Positions 43,231 through 52,839 are shown, counted from the first letter of the stretch. The stretch is DNA of 64,000 nt from Paraburkholderia fungorum (GCF_902833645.1 NZ_CADFGE010000009.1:124001-188000), one strand, 5' to 3'. Notes: generated by a model from the letters alone, not told the origin. Translations and numbers: made by a program.

Positions 43231-43719
43231 ATGAATCAGCAATTTGTCGCAGATATTCCGAAATCGTCGAGTCTCTCCCAAGCCCAAGCAGCACAACTGC
43301 CGATTGATCTTCAAATGGTCGTTCTGGACGAAACGAGGTTTTACAGGGAAGACGTCCAGCGACTCGCGCGCAAGGTCTTTCAGGTCTATGCCTACGACGC
43401 GAATCGGGTGACCTACTGCAGCGAAATTACGCCGAGCTATGATCTGCGAGCGATCGAAACGTACGCGTTGACCGCGTCCGATTTGAACGCGGCGAAGCGC
43501 GAAGAGGTCTACGGGATGCTGAACGCGGAGCCTCACGATTCGCAATACCGGCACTGCAAGTCCGTCGACGGGCTTTCGAGCTTGTATCGTCGGCCGTACC
43601 ATGTGTTCGAGCGCGACACGGACGAGGATTACGATTTTCAACTGGAAACGCTCCTCGAGCACATCCGCTGCGATCCGCCTTGCATCATGCCTGGACGATC
43701 GGACTGCATCATCGTGTAA
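43231..43719 (+). CDS. unknown protein in leader regulon
   Basis: 162 aa from ATG 43231; an in-frame start at 43165 lies inside the leader. Contains LDETRFYREDVQRLARKVFQVYAYD and a C-terminal acidic patch then CDPPCIMPGRSDC. No known motif. Confidence 0.73.
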   Translation: MNQQFVADIPKSSSLSQAQAAQLPIDLQMVVLDETRFYREDVQRLARKVFQVYAYDANRVTYCSEITPSYDLRAIETYALTASDLNAAKREEVYGMLNAEPHDSQYRHCKSVDGLSSLYRRPYHVFERDTDEDYDFQLETLLEHIRCDPPCIMPGRSDCIIV

Positions 43720-43815
43720 TGATGATGATGAAGAGCGGCGGCGCGGAAGTTTTGCGCCGCCTGTCTCCCACCAAAAAGTACCTTTTCCGTCGATCGGACC
43801 GAAAAGTGCCAGCGG

Positions 43816-43848
43816 CTCCTTTACCAACGCCCGATGGGCATAGAGGAG
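43816..43848 (+). promoter_or_regulatory. SD-sequestering RNA leader
   Basis: CTCCTTT opposite AGAGGAG (one G-U pair), inner GCCC/GGGC. ATG at 43855. Confidence 0.75.
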
Positions 43849-43854
43849 TGAACC

Positions 43855-44160
43855 ATGAAACAGGAAAGTAACCATTCGCGTCGTGATCTCACGGACCCGG
43901 CCTACGCCGACGAGGCATTGTCGCGCTGGTGTACGGTACCGAAGTCGATGATCGTCATCGAGTACAGCGGGACAGGTGATCCGTTCTTCGGTGGCAACGC
44001 AGACGATCGCACGCTCGGCGTCGACGGCCTCATCAAGACCCGGATGTCGAGGGTAGAGACCGCCGAGTTCGCGACGGTCCAGGAAGCACATGAAGCCGCA
44101 GTAAAGGTGTCGAACCGTCGCCCGAACACGATTCTTGGCGTCGCGCCCACCTGGCGCTGA
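43855..44160 (+). CDS. unknown protein in leader regulon
   Basis: 101 aa (MKQES...). Central PKSMIVIEYSGTGDPFFGG segment, then a helix EFATVQEAHEAAVKVSNRR. Unknown role. Confidence 0.72.
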   Translation: MKQESNHSRRDLTDPAYADEALSRWCTVPKSMIVIEYSGTGDPFFGGNADDRTLGVDGLIKTRMSRVETAEFATVQEAHEAAVKVSNRRPNTILGVAPTWR

Positions 44161-44258
44161 CAGCAATACGACGCCTGCCCGACGGGGTGCAGGCGGCCGG
44201 CTCCACCATTGTGGGGCGTGGCAGGTCCCCCAACCCGCCACGCCGACGAAACGGCTTT

Positions 44259-44291
44259 CTCCTTTTCAACGCCTTTCGGGCATCAACGGAG
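44259..44291 (+). promoter_or_regulatory. SD-sequestering RNA leader
   Basis: CTCCTTTT opposite AACGGAG, inner GCC/GGC. Preceded by hairpins. ATG at 44298. Confidence 0.7.
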
Positions 44292-44297
44292 ATATCC

Positions 44298-44573
44298 ATG
44301 AACAGTAAACCTGAAATGCAGAAGCCAGTGATGATCGCTTCGACGGAGAAGGTCTCGGTGTCCATGCAGCGCAGGAACGGCAACACGTTTGTCGAGATCG
44401 TGTCAGGTGGCCGTGACCTCACGGTTCGGACACAGGACGGCACGGCAGAGGATCTGCGCGCGATTGCGAAGGATATGCGAGACGACGCGCTGGTCCGCCT
44501 GGGTCGTGCGGCTCTGGTCCTCGCGGGCGCAGAAGAGTTGGAGTGCGCCGCTCTGGCGAAGAAAGCAGCCTAA
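44298..44573 (+). CDS. unknown MNSK-type protein
   Basis: 91 aa with a beta-rich centre (VSMQRRNGNTFVEIVSGGRDL) and a helical C-terminus. Function unknown. Confidence 0.7.
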   Translation: MNSKPEMQKPVMIASTEKVSVSMQRRNGNTFVEIVSGGRDLTVRTQDGTAEDLRAIAKDMRDDALVRLGRAALVLAGAEELECAALAKKAA

Positions 44574-44663
44574 GGAACCATCAATCCCACCGTCTTTCGC
44601 TGGTCCCCGAATTGGAGGCTGGCGAGCCGATCTACCGTCTCGGCCGGGCACAACTGCCTCGCC

Positions 44664-44713
44664 GAGCTGCCGGCTCGACTCCTTTTAAACGCCCATGTGG
44701 GCAACCAAAGGAG
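44664..44713 (+). promoter_or_regulatory. SD-sequestering RNA leader
   Basis: GAGC/GCTC, CTCCTTTT (44679) with AAAGGAG (44707-44713), inner GCCCA/TGGGC. ATG at 44720. Confidence 0.82.
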
Positions 44714-44719
44714 AAACCA

Positions 44720-45196
44720 ATGAATAGTAACGCTCAACAGCAAGCCGTCGGGGCAACGGATGGCCAAGTGCTCAGCCTGTTCGTCATCTCGGGAGCCGCT
44801 CTTGGTGACGACAGCGACACGTTTCATGTGATCGCAGCGGAAGACGTGAATGTAGCGACGGACGAGTTCAAGCGTCGTCTGCTCGACGGTCTGCGCGGAG
44901 CCAATTCGGAGGATCTGAACGATCCGGAAAATCCGGAGCTTATCGTCGTCGACACGGAGAAGATCGGTTCGATCAGCGGTACGAGCATTGTGACTCTGGA
45001 GCGGCAGTATCGACCGACGTTTCCCCCGGTCACGAGCTCGCGGCTGACGGCGGAGCAGGTCGACGCACTGCAACTGCTGAAGGTCGCTCTGGCGGCCGCT
45101 ACGGACTCGGGCCTGTTCGACGAGTTGCTGGCCAACTGCAAAAGCCCCGACAGCATCAACGACGTGTGCGACGCTGTCGCGGAACTGGAGGCGTAA
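44720..45196 (+). CDS. unknown MNSN-type protein
   Basis: 158 aa. N-terminal alpha/beta domain, then a C-terminal helical segment (RLTAEQVDALQLLKVALAAA then FDELLANCKSPDSINDV). Ends at TAATG, sharing a base with the next start. Confidence 0.74.
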   Translation: MNSNAQQQAVGATDGQVLSLFVISGAALGDDSDTFHVIAAEDVNVATDEFKRRLLDGLRGANSEDLNDPENPELIVVDTEKIGSISGTSIVTLERQYRPTFPPVTSSRLTAEQVDALQLLKVALAAATDSGLFDELLANCKSPDSINDVCDAVAELEA

Positions 45197-45717
45197 TGGC
45201 CAGCCAGATCGAAACCAGCGCTGTTCCAGGGAGTTGTAGCGCGATGCCGTCAACGGCGCGGTACCGCACGCGCGCGTGGGAACATGTCCGTGTCGCACAT
45301 CGTCGTGCGTCCCCCGGTTTTGCGCGCATCCTGCGCGAAGGCGCCCGCGCCACGCAAATCGCCTACCAGATCCTCATGGCGCAGTACGGCGGCCAGCCTG
45401 TCGGGGTCGAGTGTCGAAAAGAAGATCGGGAAACTTGGGCATTCGTTTTGCCTGACGCGTCCGGTGATAAACCGTGGCGTATCCAGCAGTTCGATCAGAA
45501 CGGGTTCATCGGTCATCTTTGCTTCGACACGATCGCAGAAGCAGTGGAAGAGATGCTTCGTATGGGCCACCTGACAGTCGATGTTGGCGCCCTCGATCGC
45601 GTCGCCGCCACGGACGGTTGGGCGCTCGGTATTCGCCGCGCGGCCATCGTGCAACGTTGCCAGGAAGGTCTGATTTCGTACGCACAGATGGTCGAGGAGC
45701 TTTCCTCCACGGTCTGA
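45196..45717 (+). CDS. unknown protein translationally coupled to 44720
   Basis: 173 aa; the ATG overlaps the upstream TAA (TAATG) with CTGGAGG just ahead. An N-terminal basic region, then helices. No leader, as expected for a coupled gene. Confidence 0.7.
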   Translation: MASQIETSAVPGSCSAMPSTARYRTRAWEHVRVAHRRASPGFARILREGARATQIAYQILMAQYGGQPVGVECRKEDRETWAFVLPDASGDKPWRIQQFDQNGFIGHLCFDTIAEAVEEMLRMGHLTVDVGALDRVAATDGWALGIRRAAIVQRCQEGLISYAQMVEELSSTV

Positions 45718-45803
45718 TCAACGAAACCAGATTCATGCCGCCGCGCCTTCGGGCCGGCGGCGTCAAACCGGGTATCCGGTTCGGCCGGGCCGCGCGCCTC
45801 GCC

Positions 45804-45852
45804 GAGCCTACGGCTCACTCCTTTTCAACCACCCGCTACGGGTACGAAGGAG
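45804..45852 (+). promoter_or_regulatory. SD-sequestering RNA leader
   Basis: GAGCC/GGCTC, CTCCTTTT with AAGGAG (45847-45852), inner ACCCG/CGGGT. ATG at 45859. Confidence 0.82.
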
Positions 45853-45858
45853 AAAGTC

Positions 45859-46662
45859 ATGACCAGCAAAAATGAAGAGCAGTACATCAAGATCGCCGCT
45901 GATTCGGTCGCAGCGTTGCGCAGGGTTGACGTCTTTCGCGTTCTCGATTCGGTTCGGGCAGACAACATCGACGGCGTGACTCGTAGCGACATCGCATCGT
46001 TCATCGTGAAGCATCGCGCGGATCTCTGTGACGAGGTGGGGACGGTCATGCGCGAAGAGTTCGCCGGCGATGGCTGGACCGTTGACGCTGCACCGGCCCG
46101 GAATCGGCAAGGCCAGCGGGTCGTTCTAGTCGTAGACTACGTCAATCCGGAGATGGACGCGGAAGACGTGTCGAATCTGGCGACATGGGCGGAAGTATGC
46201 CTCGGCCGCTCCTTCAAGGTTGACGTTACGGCATATGCAAGTGTGGAAAGTGCCTTGTGCGGCTTGAAGGAACAGGAAGACAGCAGCGGGGCCGTATCGC
46301 GGTCTGCTCCCGATTCGTTGACTCTCGCGTATGTTGCGATCGGCGCACGGGACGCGCTCCGGCAAGGGTCGTTAGCCGATCTGGATGCATTCAACGGCGA
46401 GATCGGCTTCATCGAGGCAGTGACCGAGCATGTAGTGTTCGTTGACACTGTTGGCGACTGGTTCGATGCGAATGGTGATCACCCCGGGGTCTTCGCGTAC
46501 GAGGTCGCTACTCCGTTCGGTGAGGCCATAGCGCGCGCGATGATCGTCGCGGGCAACGCTGTGGCTGAGCCGGGACCGATCTTGCGAGAGGTCTTGGTCA
46601 AGGCTGGCTATGCCGAAGACGGCGTCAATCTGGCTATCCAGAATGCTATGCACCGAAAGTGA
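45859..46662 (+). CDS. unknown protein in leader regulon
   Basis: 267 aa (MTSKNEEQYIK...). N-terminal helical region about 1-70, middle alpha/beta (RVVLVVDYVNPEMDAEDV), C-terminal helices with FIEAVTEHVVFVDTVGDW. No family. Confidence 0.74.
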   Translation: MTSKNEEQYIKIAADSVAALRRVDVFRVLDSVRADNIDGVTRSDIASFIVKHRADLCDEVGTVMREEFAGDGWTVDAAPARNRQGQRVVLVVDYVNPEMDAEDVSNLATWAEVCLGRSFKVDVTAYASVESALCGLKEQEDSSGAVSRSAPDSLTLAYVAIGARDALRQGSLADLDAFNGEIGFIEAVTEHVVFVDTVGDWFDANGDHPGVFAYEVATPFGEAIARAMIVAGNAVAEPGPILREVLVKAGYAEDGVNLAIQNAMHRK

Positions 46663-46841
46663 CATAAATCCGAAACTGTGCCCGTCGTGCGCTTCTGGAG
46701 AGGAGCGCCGGCGGGTATCCACGTCTTCGGGCACGCGACCGATGCGGAGAGCCACCCTCATTCGAGACCTTGCCCGCCATGCCGTCCTTCGCAGACGGCG
46801 GGCTCCGAATTCTCTGGTTCGGCCAGGCGATACGCCTCGCC

Positions 46842-46887
46842 GAGCTGACGCTCACTCCTTCTCAACCGCCCATAGGGCATCAAGGAG
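46842..46887 (+). promoter_or_regulatory. SD-sequestering RNA leader
   Basis: GAGC/GCTC after a CGGC-AGGCG/CGCCT-GCCG hairpin. CTCCTTCTC opposite AAGGAG (46882-46887), inner GCCC/GGGC. ATG at 46894. Confidence 0.78.
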
Positions 46888-46893
46888 TTTGCA

Positions 46894-47391
46894 ATGAAGA
46901 GCAACGAGAACAGCAACGCTCAGTGGATTGGATGCAGTGTGGTATTCGGTGCATCGAGAGACGGCCGTCGCGTGGAAAGCATCCAGATCAGTGGCGCCCT
47001 GGCGTGTTTCGATCGCCGCAAGGATCTCGGTGAGCAGGCTGGTGCTGCGGTCGCAGACTGGCTCAGCCGGCAAGAGCGCGTTCACGGGCATCGGTATCAC
47101 GATGCGGTGATCAGTAACATTGAAGTGCGAACCGATGACGGCCGGTTTCTCGACGGAACCAAGCATGGCTGGAGCGTCCTCGACCACGCGTGTTGGCGCA
47201 AGGCAATCGGGCACGCGGGCTACCGCATTGGTAATAACGGACTGCCGAACGGCTGGTACGCGCTGCTGCCCGGAGTGACCGAGTTCAATCAGGGCGACGA
47301 GAGCCACAACTACATCGGCTTTTTCTCTTCCGAGGCAGACCTGATCGAGGAAATCTATGAGCGTGTCGTCGCCGAGACGACTGTGGCGTGA
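46894..47391 (+). CDS. unknown protein in leader regulon
   Basis: 165 aa (MKSNENSN...). Contains two Cys, a FDRRKDLGEQAGAAVADWLSR helix and a beta-rich C-terminus with GNNGLPNGWYALLPG. Unknown. Confidence 0.73.
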   Translation: MKSNENSNAQWIGCSVVFGASRDGRRVESIQISGALACFDRRKDLGEQAGAAVADWLSRQERVHGHRYHDAVISNIEVRTDDGRFLDGTKHGWSVLDHACWRKAIGHAGYRIGNNGLPNGWYALLPGVTEFNQGDESHNYIGFFSSEADLIEEIYERVVAETTVA

Positions 47392-47454
47392 GCTGGCGCC
47401 CCCTGCGGAAGAGTCGCAGAACACCGCGTAGCCCACTTATGAAAGGAGTTCATC

Positions 47455-47838
47455 ATGATATTGGATGCACACGACGCGTCTGAGATCGTCGGAGGAATTG
47501 TCACAGTCGTGACTGCCGTGCTCGGCTTTATTCTGCGATATCACAAGGCCGTCGTGAAGCGCTACAAGCGCGACAGGGACATCGCTTGTGACGACATCGC
47601 CTTCCAGCTTGCGCTCGAAGCGGAGTACGTCGCCTTGCTACGAGAGAAGGGGGTGAAGATGGAGCCCGGGATCAAGGTCGCCATGCGAAACCGGCTGCGG
47701 GCTCAAGGTCTCGAGTTTTCCGGGAAGTTTACCCCCGGTCGCGTTGCCTCTTCGCGGGCAACGCGCGGAGTCAAGCCCGCCTTCTATCGAGTTAAGGCAA
47801 CCCTCGAAGCAATGGGAGAGCGCCCGGAATCGGCCTGA
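47455..47838 (+). CDS. single-TM small protein
   Basis: 127 aa, normal unpaired AAAGGAG upstream. One N-terminal hydrophobic helix (about 10-28), then a basic helical cytoplasmic tail (RYHKAVVKRYKRDRD). No leader of the regulon type. Function unknown. Confidence 0.7.
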   Translation: MILDAHDASEIVGGIVTVVTAVLGFILRYHKAVVKRYKRDRDIACDDIAFQLALEAEYVALLREKGVKMEPGIKVAMRNRLRAQGLEFSGKFTPGRVASSRATRGVKPAFYRVKATLEAMGERPESA

Positions 47839-47898
47839 GTGTTAGGTCACCGCAGATCTAGCCGGCTGCCAGCAGTAACCATCATGTTAATCAGGATC

Positions 47899-47930
47899 CG
47901 CCGCCTTTCTCTTCGGAGAGGGCGGCGGCC
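47899..47930 (+). terminator. GC-rich gene-end hairpin
   Basis: GCCGCC-TTTCTC pairs with GAGA-GGGCGGC. No U-tract. Confidence 0.5.
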
Positions 47931-47969
47931 GCCGATCCTTTCTGGCTTGGCCAGGCGCTACGCCTCGCC

Positions 47970-48017
47970 GAGCTGCTGGCTCACTCCTTTTCAACGGCCG
48001 GATACAGGCATAAGGAG
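47970..48017 (+). promoter_or_regulatory. SD-sequestering RNA leader
   Basis: GAGC/GCTC, CTCCTTTT with AAGGAG (48012-48017), inner GCC/GGC. ATG at 48024. Confidence 0.8.
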
Positions 48018-48023
48018 AACATC

Positions 48024-48872
48024 ATGAACAATAATAAACACCCGAAGCAATCGAAGAACGCGAAGTACGTCGTCATGGACGAGCACACACTGGGGTATGT
48101 GATGGACGAGGCTCCAAACTACATCGGTGTGCTTGCGGGTAGTGTGAAGCGTGGTGGCCGTAACCCCCTTGACGGACCCGCGATCATCGCGGCAGGTATC
48201 ACGCGCCTTCGCCCGGCAACTGAGGTCGACTTCGAATTTTTCCGGGTCGCAATTCCGATTGATTTCGTGTGGGCGGACGGTGGTTGCGAGCGCGACCGGT
48301 GGGATGCAGGACAACAAGTCATCCATCACTACGTGTGGCCGACGAACGTGGAAATCATCGGACGACGCGGGTGGAATCTCGTGACTCGTCAGCATCTGCA
48401 ATGTTTCGTCGACGTGTGCTATCTCGGTAGCGGGGAACCGTCTTGCAACTCAGGCCGGATGAGGCTGGACTTCCACGTGGAGTTCGACAAAAACGGGGCA
48501 GTAAGCGAAGCATACGCGCTCGACATGCACGAAAAGATCGCCGGCTATAGAGGCGACGTGGACTTCGGGCCCGCAGTCTGGACGGGACAGTACGAACAAG
48601 CGGCCGCGCGGGAAGGCTGGATGCTTTCGGACCGCGATCGGGAGCTGCAGGTACAACGGATCGTCGATCCCGAAGCCTACCGCGAGGCGACCGATCGGCT
48701 TCCGCCGGAACTCGAAAGCGACAATGCGGCGTTTCGCATTGTCGCGAACGGGCAGGCGCCGCATCATCTTGCGGCCCGGGCAATCCTGAAGGGGAATAAC
48801 TGCGGGGCATACGCGGGCGTCATGGCCTACAAGACGTATCAGGCATCTGCCAGCGCTTACTTGGCGCAGTGA
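48024..48872 (+). CDS. unknown MNNN-type protein
   Basis: 282 aa. Central region WPTNVEIIGRRGWNLVTRQ and a Cys-containing QCFVDVCYLG stretch; C-terminal helices. No family recognised. Last gene before the terminator at 48888. Confidence 0.74.
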   Translation: MNNNKHPKQSKNAKYVVMDEHTLGYVMDEAPNYIGVLAGSVKRGGRNPLDGPAIIAAGITRLRPATEVDFEFFRVAIPIDFVWADGGCERDRWDAGQQVIHHYVWPTNVEIIGRRGWNLVTRQHLQCFVDVCYLGSGEPSCNSGRMRLDFHVEFDKNGAVSEAYALDMHEKIAGYRGDVDFGPAVWTGQYEQAAAREGWMLSDRDRELQVQRIVDPEAYREATDRLPPELESDNAAFRIVANGQAPHHLAARAILKGNNCGAYAGVMAYKTYQASASAYLAQ

Positions 48873-48887
48873 TCTCATTCGTATTCA

Positions 48888-48931
48888 ACCCACCACGCGC
48901 TCCCCTTGGGGATTCGCTGGTGGGTTTTTCT
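48888..48931 (+). terminator. Rho-independent terminator
   Basis: ACCCACCA pairs with TGGTGGGT around a CTCCCC/GGGGA inner hairpin, then TTTTTCTCTTT. Confidence 0.85.
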
Positions 48932-49312
48932 CTTTGTAGACCCGGCCTCGATGAGGCTAGCTCTCGTTTCGCCTATGCTATAGCACCGATATGGTACTGG
49001 ACAAACTTCCCAAAGCGGCTCTCCCTGCGTTGGCTGGAAATGGAAGCGGCTGCGGGCAAGCCGCTCAAGCAGACACTTGAGGAAATCAACGCTACGTGCG
49101 GGACCGCCTAACGCGATAACTGGCCCGCACTATCTGGGTTAAAGTTTTCGCGACCAGATGTCGATAAACATTGTGGGAAATTGGCGATGAACGATTACGC
49201 CAGGGCTCTCATGTATTGGGAGAATTGTTCGGTTCTGCAATGCGTGAGCGTGGCCTGTGCATATTGTCGGGTTGTAACGACGCAAGAGAAGAAGCGCAAA
49301 GGAGGATTCTTG

Positions 49313-49846
49313 ATGGAATTGCTGGAGGCTGTGGGGGCGTTCGCGTTCTCGATGGCGGTCTTGATCGGGTTCAATTCGGCTTCGCGGTGGTCTCGAGATA
49401 CGGATCTGGACGTCGAGCCTGGCGAGTACCGGAACGGTGGAGCGATTGTCGGATGCAACGTGCTTTCCTACGGCATGGTTGCTGTTGAAGCATGGAAACT
49501 GGTCCAGTTTGCAGCGCTCCCCGCCACCATCCGGGACGTCGCGGCCGTGTTGCTGTGCCTGGCGGGATTCTGGGTAGCGCAGTTCACGGTCACGAAACTA
49601 CGGAAGCGCAACGTGTCCGACTACTGGGTCATTCGCTACTACGTGAAGACAGAACCCGGCGACCCTAACGGGCCGTGGCGCAGATGGGAGGATGTGGGGC
49701 TGCTGCGGTCGCGCCAAGAGGCGGAGCGCGCGCTCGAGCGCTGCCGGAGTTTGAAGCCGAGCTATCACTTCGGCGCCCACCGTCTCAGCCGGGCCGAGTG
49801 GATCGCTTTTCAACCTGAACTCCAACAGGCGATCGCGCTGAAATGA
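49313..49846 (+). CDS. unknown membrane protein
   Basis: 177 aa from ATG 49313 (AAAGGAGG 7 nt upstream). A longer frame from 49181 lacks a good ribosome binding site. Three hydrophobic segments in the first 90 residues, then a cytoplasmic domain with WVIRYYVKTEPGDPNG and a helix RSRQEAERALERC. No regulon leader. Confidence 0.68.
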   Translation: MELLEAVGAFAFSMAVLIGFNSASRWSRDTDLDVEPGEYRNGGAIVGCNVLSYGMVAVEAWKLVQFAALPATIRDVAAVLLCLAGFWVAQFTVTKLRKRNVSDYWVIRYYVKTEPGDPNGPWRRWEDVGLLRSRQEAERALERCRSLKPSYHFGAHRLSRAEWIAFQPELQQAIALK

Positions 49847-49912
49847 CCTCAAGCCCCCTTTCGACGATGTGATTGACCCAGTGCAATAGGCAGTTGCAGG
49901 AACCATCGAAAC

Positions 49913-50380
49913 ATGAATACTCCGCCCCCGCTTGAACCCGATCCGTTCGCGCACACGCTCGCTGGTGTGCTTGTCGGTAAGCGTATCGAATCGGACCACC
50001 GCGACCGCAACGCGTTATTGGCGCGCCTCCGGGATGAAGGAAGAGCAACCCAAATGGCATTCTATGGGACGTGTGCGCCCGCTGCGCATTGCGTCGTCGA
50101 AACGGTCGCCGATGTGGATTTCGGTGCCGTCTGGTCCGAGCACATCATCAAGCGCATCGTGAGTCTCGAACATCGCCGATGCGGGTCACTTTCGGCGGAC
50201 GTTGCTCGTTTCGATCCCTCTCGGCTGGGTGGCCGCGGTGCAGCGGGCCGTCGACGCGATCGAGCACGCGCAGCAGAGGGTCGGCGCTTGCTGGCGGAAC
50301 GAATCCATCGACTAACAGCAGAGTTTGAGCGGCGTGGACAATTCAGTGCCACGCTGTTAAGCCACGATATCGAAGACTGA
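49913..50380 (+). CDS. unknown soluble protein
   Basis: 155 aa with an Arg-rich C-terminal coiled-coil-like region (GRRRDRARAAEGRRLLAERI). Simple AGGAA upstream. Followed by 50394 after 13 nt. Unknown. Confidence 0.6.
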   Translation: MNTPPPLEPDPFAHTLAGVLVGKRIESDHRDRNALLARLRDEGRATQMAFYGTCAPAAHCVVETVADVDFGAVWSEHIIKRIVSLEHRRCGSLSADVARFDPSRLGGRGAAGRRRDRARAAEGRRLLAERIHRLTAEFERRGQFSATLLSHDIED

Positions 50381-50393
50381 GAGGAAGGATCGT

Positions 50394-51062
50394 ATGAATC
50401 TGGTTGAAGTCACGCAGGAAGGGGCAGGGATTCTAGATATTGCGAATTCTGTAGCCGACGGTTTTTTCACCGCCGGAGTCGAGACTTGCTGCGTCTACAT
50501 TTTCTATGGTGCACAGCGCTATGCGCTCGTCCACGATACGGGGCAAATCGCGCTGCCAGCCATCGTGGCAATCGCTCGGCAATGCGGCACGATCCAGGAA
50601 GCCTTCTGCGCCATCAATCCTCTGCGGGTGTCGAGGGAAGCCGACGAGTTGCATGAGGATCGCCGGGGCCGCCTAAAGAATCTGCTGAAGTTGAAGCGTG
50701 GCATGTCGAAGCTCGTGATACCGGACGGTAACCTTGCCTGTTTGAGCAACAGGACGTCCTTGGTGACTAACCAGCAAATCATGGCCTACGATCCTGCCTT
50801 TACCCGAGCGCCCGGCGCGGATGTTCGAAAGCAGATCAACATCCTCAACAACCTGTTCTCGAAGAAGAACTCGCAGAGCCTGCCCGTCGATTTCCAATTC
50901 GATGTCGACCACTATACTGCTTATCCGCCGCTTCTGAAGACCGACGCTGAGATGCAGGCGCTCGCCGAAGACAAGCTTCGTCAAGGTGATACGGACTATC
51001 TGGGGATGCTTAAGGCAGCGCGAGAGATTTTCGCTTCTGCTTCGGCAGTCGAGCGGATCTGA
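50394..51062 (+). CDS. unknown soluble protein
   Basis: 222 aa. N-terminal half includes FFTAGVETCCVYIFYGAQR and a helical AIARQCGTIQEAF; the C-terminal half is basic and helical. GAGGAAGG upstream. No family recognised. Confidence 0.65.
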   Translation: MNLVEVTQEGAGILDIANSVADGFFTAGVETCCVYIFYGAQRYALVHDTGQIALPAIVAIARQCGTIQEAFCAINPLRVSREADELHEDRRGRLKNLLKLKRGMSKLVIPDGNLACLSNRTSLVTNQQIMAYDPAFTRAPGADVRKQINILNNLFSKKNSQSLPVDFQFDVDHYTAYPPLLKTDAEMQALAEDKLRQGDTDYLGMLKAAREIFASASAVERI

Positions 51063-51142
51063 ACGAGAGCAGCGGACCGTCTACGAGCCCGCTCTCGCCG
51101 AAATAGCCAATGCGAATCGAATCCGAGACTACGGGGTATTGG

Positions 51143-51646
51143 ATGTCCAGAATTCTTAGCGTCGCCAACAAGCTTCTGTCCATACGCGGCGCCATCGACA
51201 TAACGGATGGCGACGGGAATCTGGCTTATCGTGGAAAAGGCCAGTTCGCGTTCTTCTCGCCGAAGTGGCGAATCTATCGCGAAAACAATCTGGTGGGGAC
51301 GATCCGCCGCAGGATCCTGACATGGGCACCTACGTGGGACATCTCTGGCGAACTCGGCGCGTTTGCGATCAAGCGGAAGCGCTTCGCATTCACTCGGCAG
51401 TATTACGCGGTCGGCGGGCCTGCTCACGGCACCACGGTGAGCGGCAATCTGTGGGACTTTAAGTTCCGTGTTGCCCGCGCAGGAGAGACCCTTGCCAAGG
51501 CCCGGGGGCGCGTGTTGACGGTGCGGGATCGACACGATGTCGAGGTGTTCGGTCAACCCGAACTCTTCGTGGTCTTCGCAATGCTGGTCCTGCAGATGGA
51601 GCGCCGCGACGAACGGCGTAAGGAACAGATGGAGCAAGAGAGCTAA
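51143..51646 (+). CDS. LURP-one-related (tubby-like fold) protein
   Basis: 167 aa from ATG 51143 (GGGG upstream); an ATG 33 nt earlier is possible but has no ribosome binding site. The order GAIDITDGDGNLAYRGKGQF, then WRIYRENNLVGTIRRRIL and later FGQPELFVVFAMLVLQM fits LURP-one-related (LOR/YxjI) proteins, a beta-barrel around a hydrophobic helix. Such proteins probably bind membranes or lipids; role here unknown. Confidence 0.7.
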   Translation: MSRILSVANKLLSIRGAIDITDGDGNLAYRGKGQFAFFSPKWRIYRENNLVGTIRRRILTWAPTWDISGELGAFAIKRKRFAFTRQYYAVGGPAHGTTVSGNLWDFKFRVARAGETLAKARGRVLTVRDRHDVEVFGQPELFVVFAMLVLQMERRDERRKEQMEQES

Positions 51647-51675
51647 CCGCAACCAAAGACGACGAGGAACAGACG

Positions 51676-51900
51676 ATGAGTGAATACGTAACGCTGGTGA
51701 TCCGCAAACCGCAAGACACGGCCGACGCGAAGAAGGTACAGGAGGCGCTCGAGACGCTGCGCCCGTTTCAGACTGCTATGTCTATTGAAGACGAGATGAC
51801 GGTTCTCGAGCTGATTGAACAGCACCCCGATTTCGACGAGAGCATCTCAGAAGACGCCCGCCGGCAAACGGCCGAACTGCATGCCCGAGCAGCTGCTTGA
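51676..51900 (+). CDS. unknown small acidic protein
   Basis: 74 aa; GAGGAA upstream. Helical. Overlaps the proposed start of the next gene. Confidence 0.55.
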   Translation: MSEYVTLVIRKPQDTADAKKVQEALETLRPFQTAMSIEDEMTVLELIEQHPDFDESISEDARRQTAELHARAAA

Positions 51901-52795
51901 CGCCATGGATGTGAGTACGCGTAGCATCACGTCGTGCGAGCACGGGAGTGCCGCGCCTGTGCAGGCAACCAATATTTGCTGGCTGTCACTCAATGCATGG
52001 CATGCCTGCCTGTGGGTTGGCATGTTCCTCTTCGTGTTTCTTGAGGTCGAGAGACACCTTGCCACGGCGAAGGTACAACGCGTAGTTGCCGCGAGGCACG
52101 CGATTCGTGCGGTGCTCAGGAATAAGGACGCCGTTTCGAACCTGGAGCATCTTCTATTCGGATTTTGCTGCGCTTTCGCTGGATTTTTGATGGCGCAAAC
52201 GCTCCATCACCTCGATCCGGCCTTCGCGACAGATGGCGTGAATCGCAGGGAAAAGCAACAGGCACGCAGACGCCTATTGCAGAATGTGCCTTGGCTGGGA
52301 TGTGCCGTGCGAATGGCGGGAACTGCGGTGCGACGATTTACACCTTCACCGGCGCGAGTGCGCGGTTTGTGGCAAAAAACTCGTGCTCTTCGGTTCACCG
52401 TGCGGTTTGGTTGCACCGTCGCTGTTGTCTGTGGGCTCAACTACTTTCGTGTTGCTGCATACAGTCCGATCGACATCATTCCCGCTATGTGGCTGTTTTC
52501 CGCGGCGATGTGGATCGTTTGGGGATGGCGACATCTTCTCCGGGCCACTGCCACACAGCCAGAGTTTGTGATGCTGGTGTTTGGGTTCGGCATCTGGTTC
52601 GAGTTCGACTTCGCATGGAAAGTCGTCCAATTGGCCGAGCACAAGAACACGTTTCCTCATGCTGCGAGGCATCTGACCTACAGCTTCGGGGCATTCGCCG
52701 CATCGCTCGCGTGGTTTCGCCTCGGCGCGATGCGCCCGCACGGCCAGCACGTCGCGGCATCGAGCAAGAAACCCGGGACGGTGCTCAGTCAGTAA
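51881..52795 (+). CDS. multi-pass membrane protein
   Basis: About 304 aa from ATG 51881 (alternative ATG 51905). Six to seven hydrophobic helices, including WHACLWVGMFLFVFLEV, LLFGFCCAFAGFLMAQTL and FVMLVFGFGIWFEFDFAW. Charged loop around residues 110-155. No family recognised; no regulon leader. Confidence 0.6.
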   Translation: MPEQLLDAMDVSTRSITSCEHGSAAPVQATNICWLSLNAWHACLWVGMFLFVFLEVERHLATAKVQRVVAARHAIRAVLRNKDAVSNLEHLLFGFCCAFAGFLMAQTLHHLDPAFATDGVNRREKQQARRRLLQNVPWLGCAVRMAGTAVRRFTPSPARVRGLWQKTRALRFTVRFGCTVAVVCGLNYFRVAAYSPIDIIPAMWLFSAAMWIVWGWRHLLRATATQPEFVMLVFGFGIWFEFDFAWKVVQLAEHKNTFPHAARHLTYSFGAFAASLAWFRLGAMRPHGQHVAASSKKPGTVLSQ

Positions 52796-52839
52796 CCAGT
52801 CTTGGCGATTCGACCAGTTGCGCGAAGTGACCGTAGTGG

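Noticed and set aside
43096..44241. 381-codon minus-strand frame
   Set aside because: Runs across two leaders and two well-supported plus-strand genes.
48869..49111. 80-codon plus-strand frame ending in LEMEAAAGKPLKQTLEEINA
   Set aside because: It begins inside the terminator at 48888 and has no ribosome binding site. The end looks protein-like, so a gene remnant is possible, but I cannot support a start.
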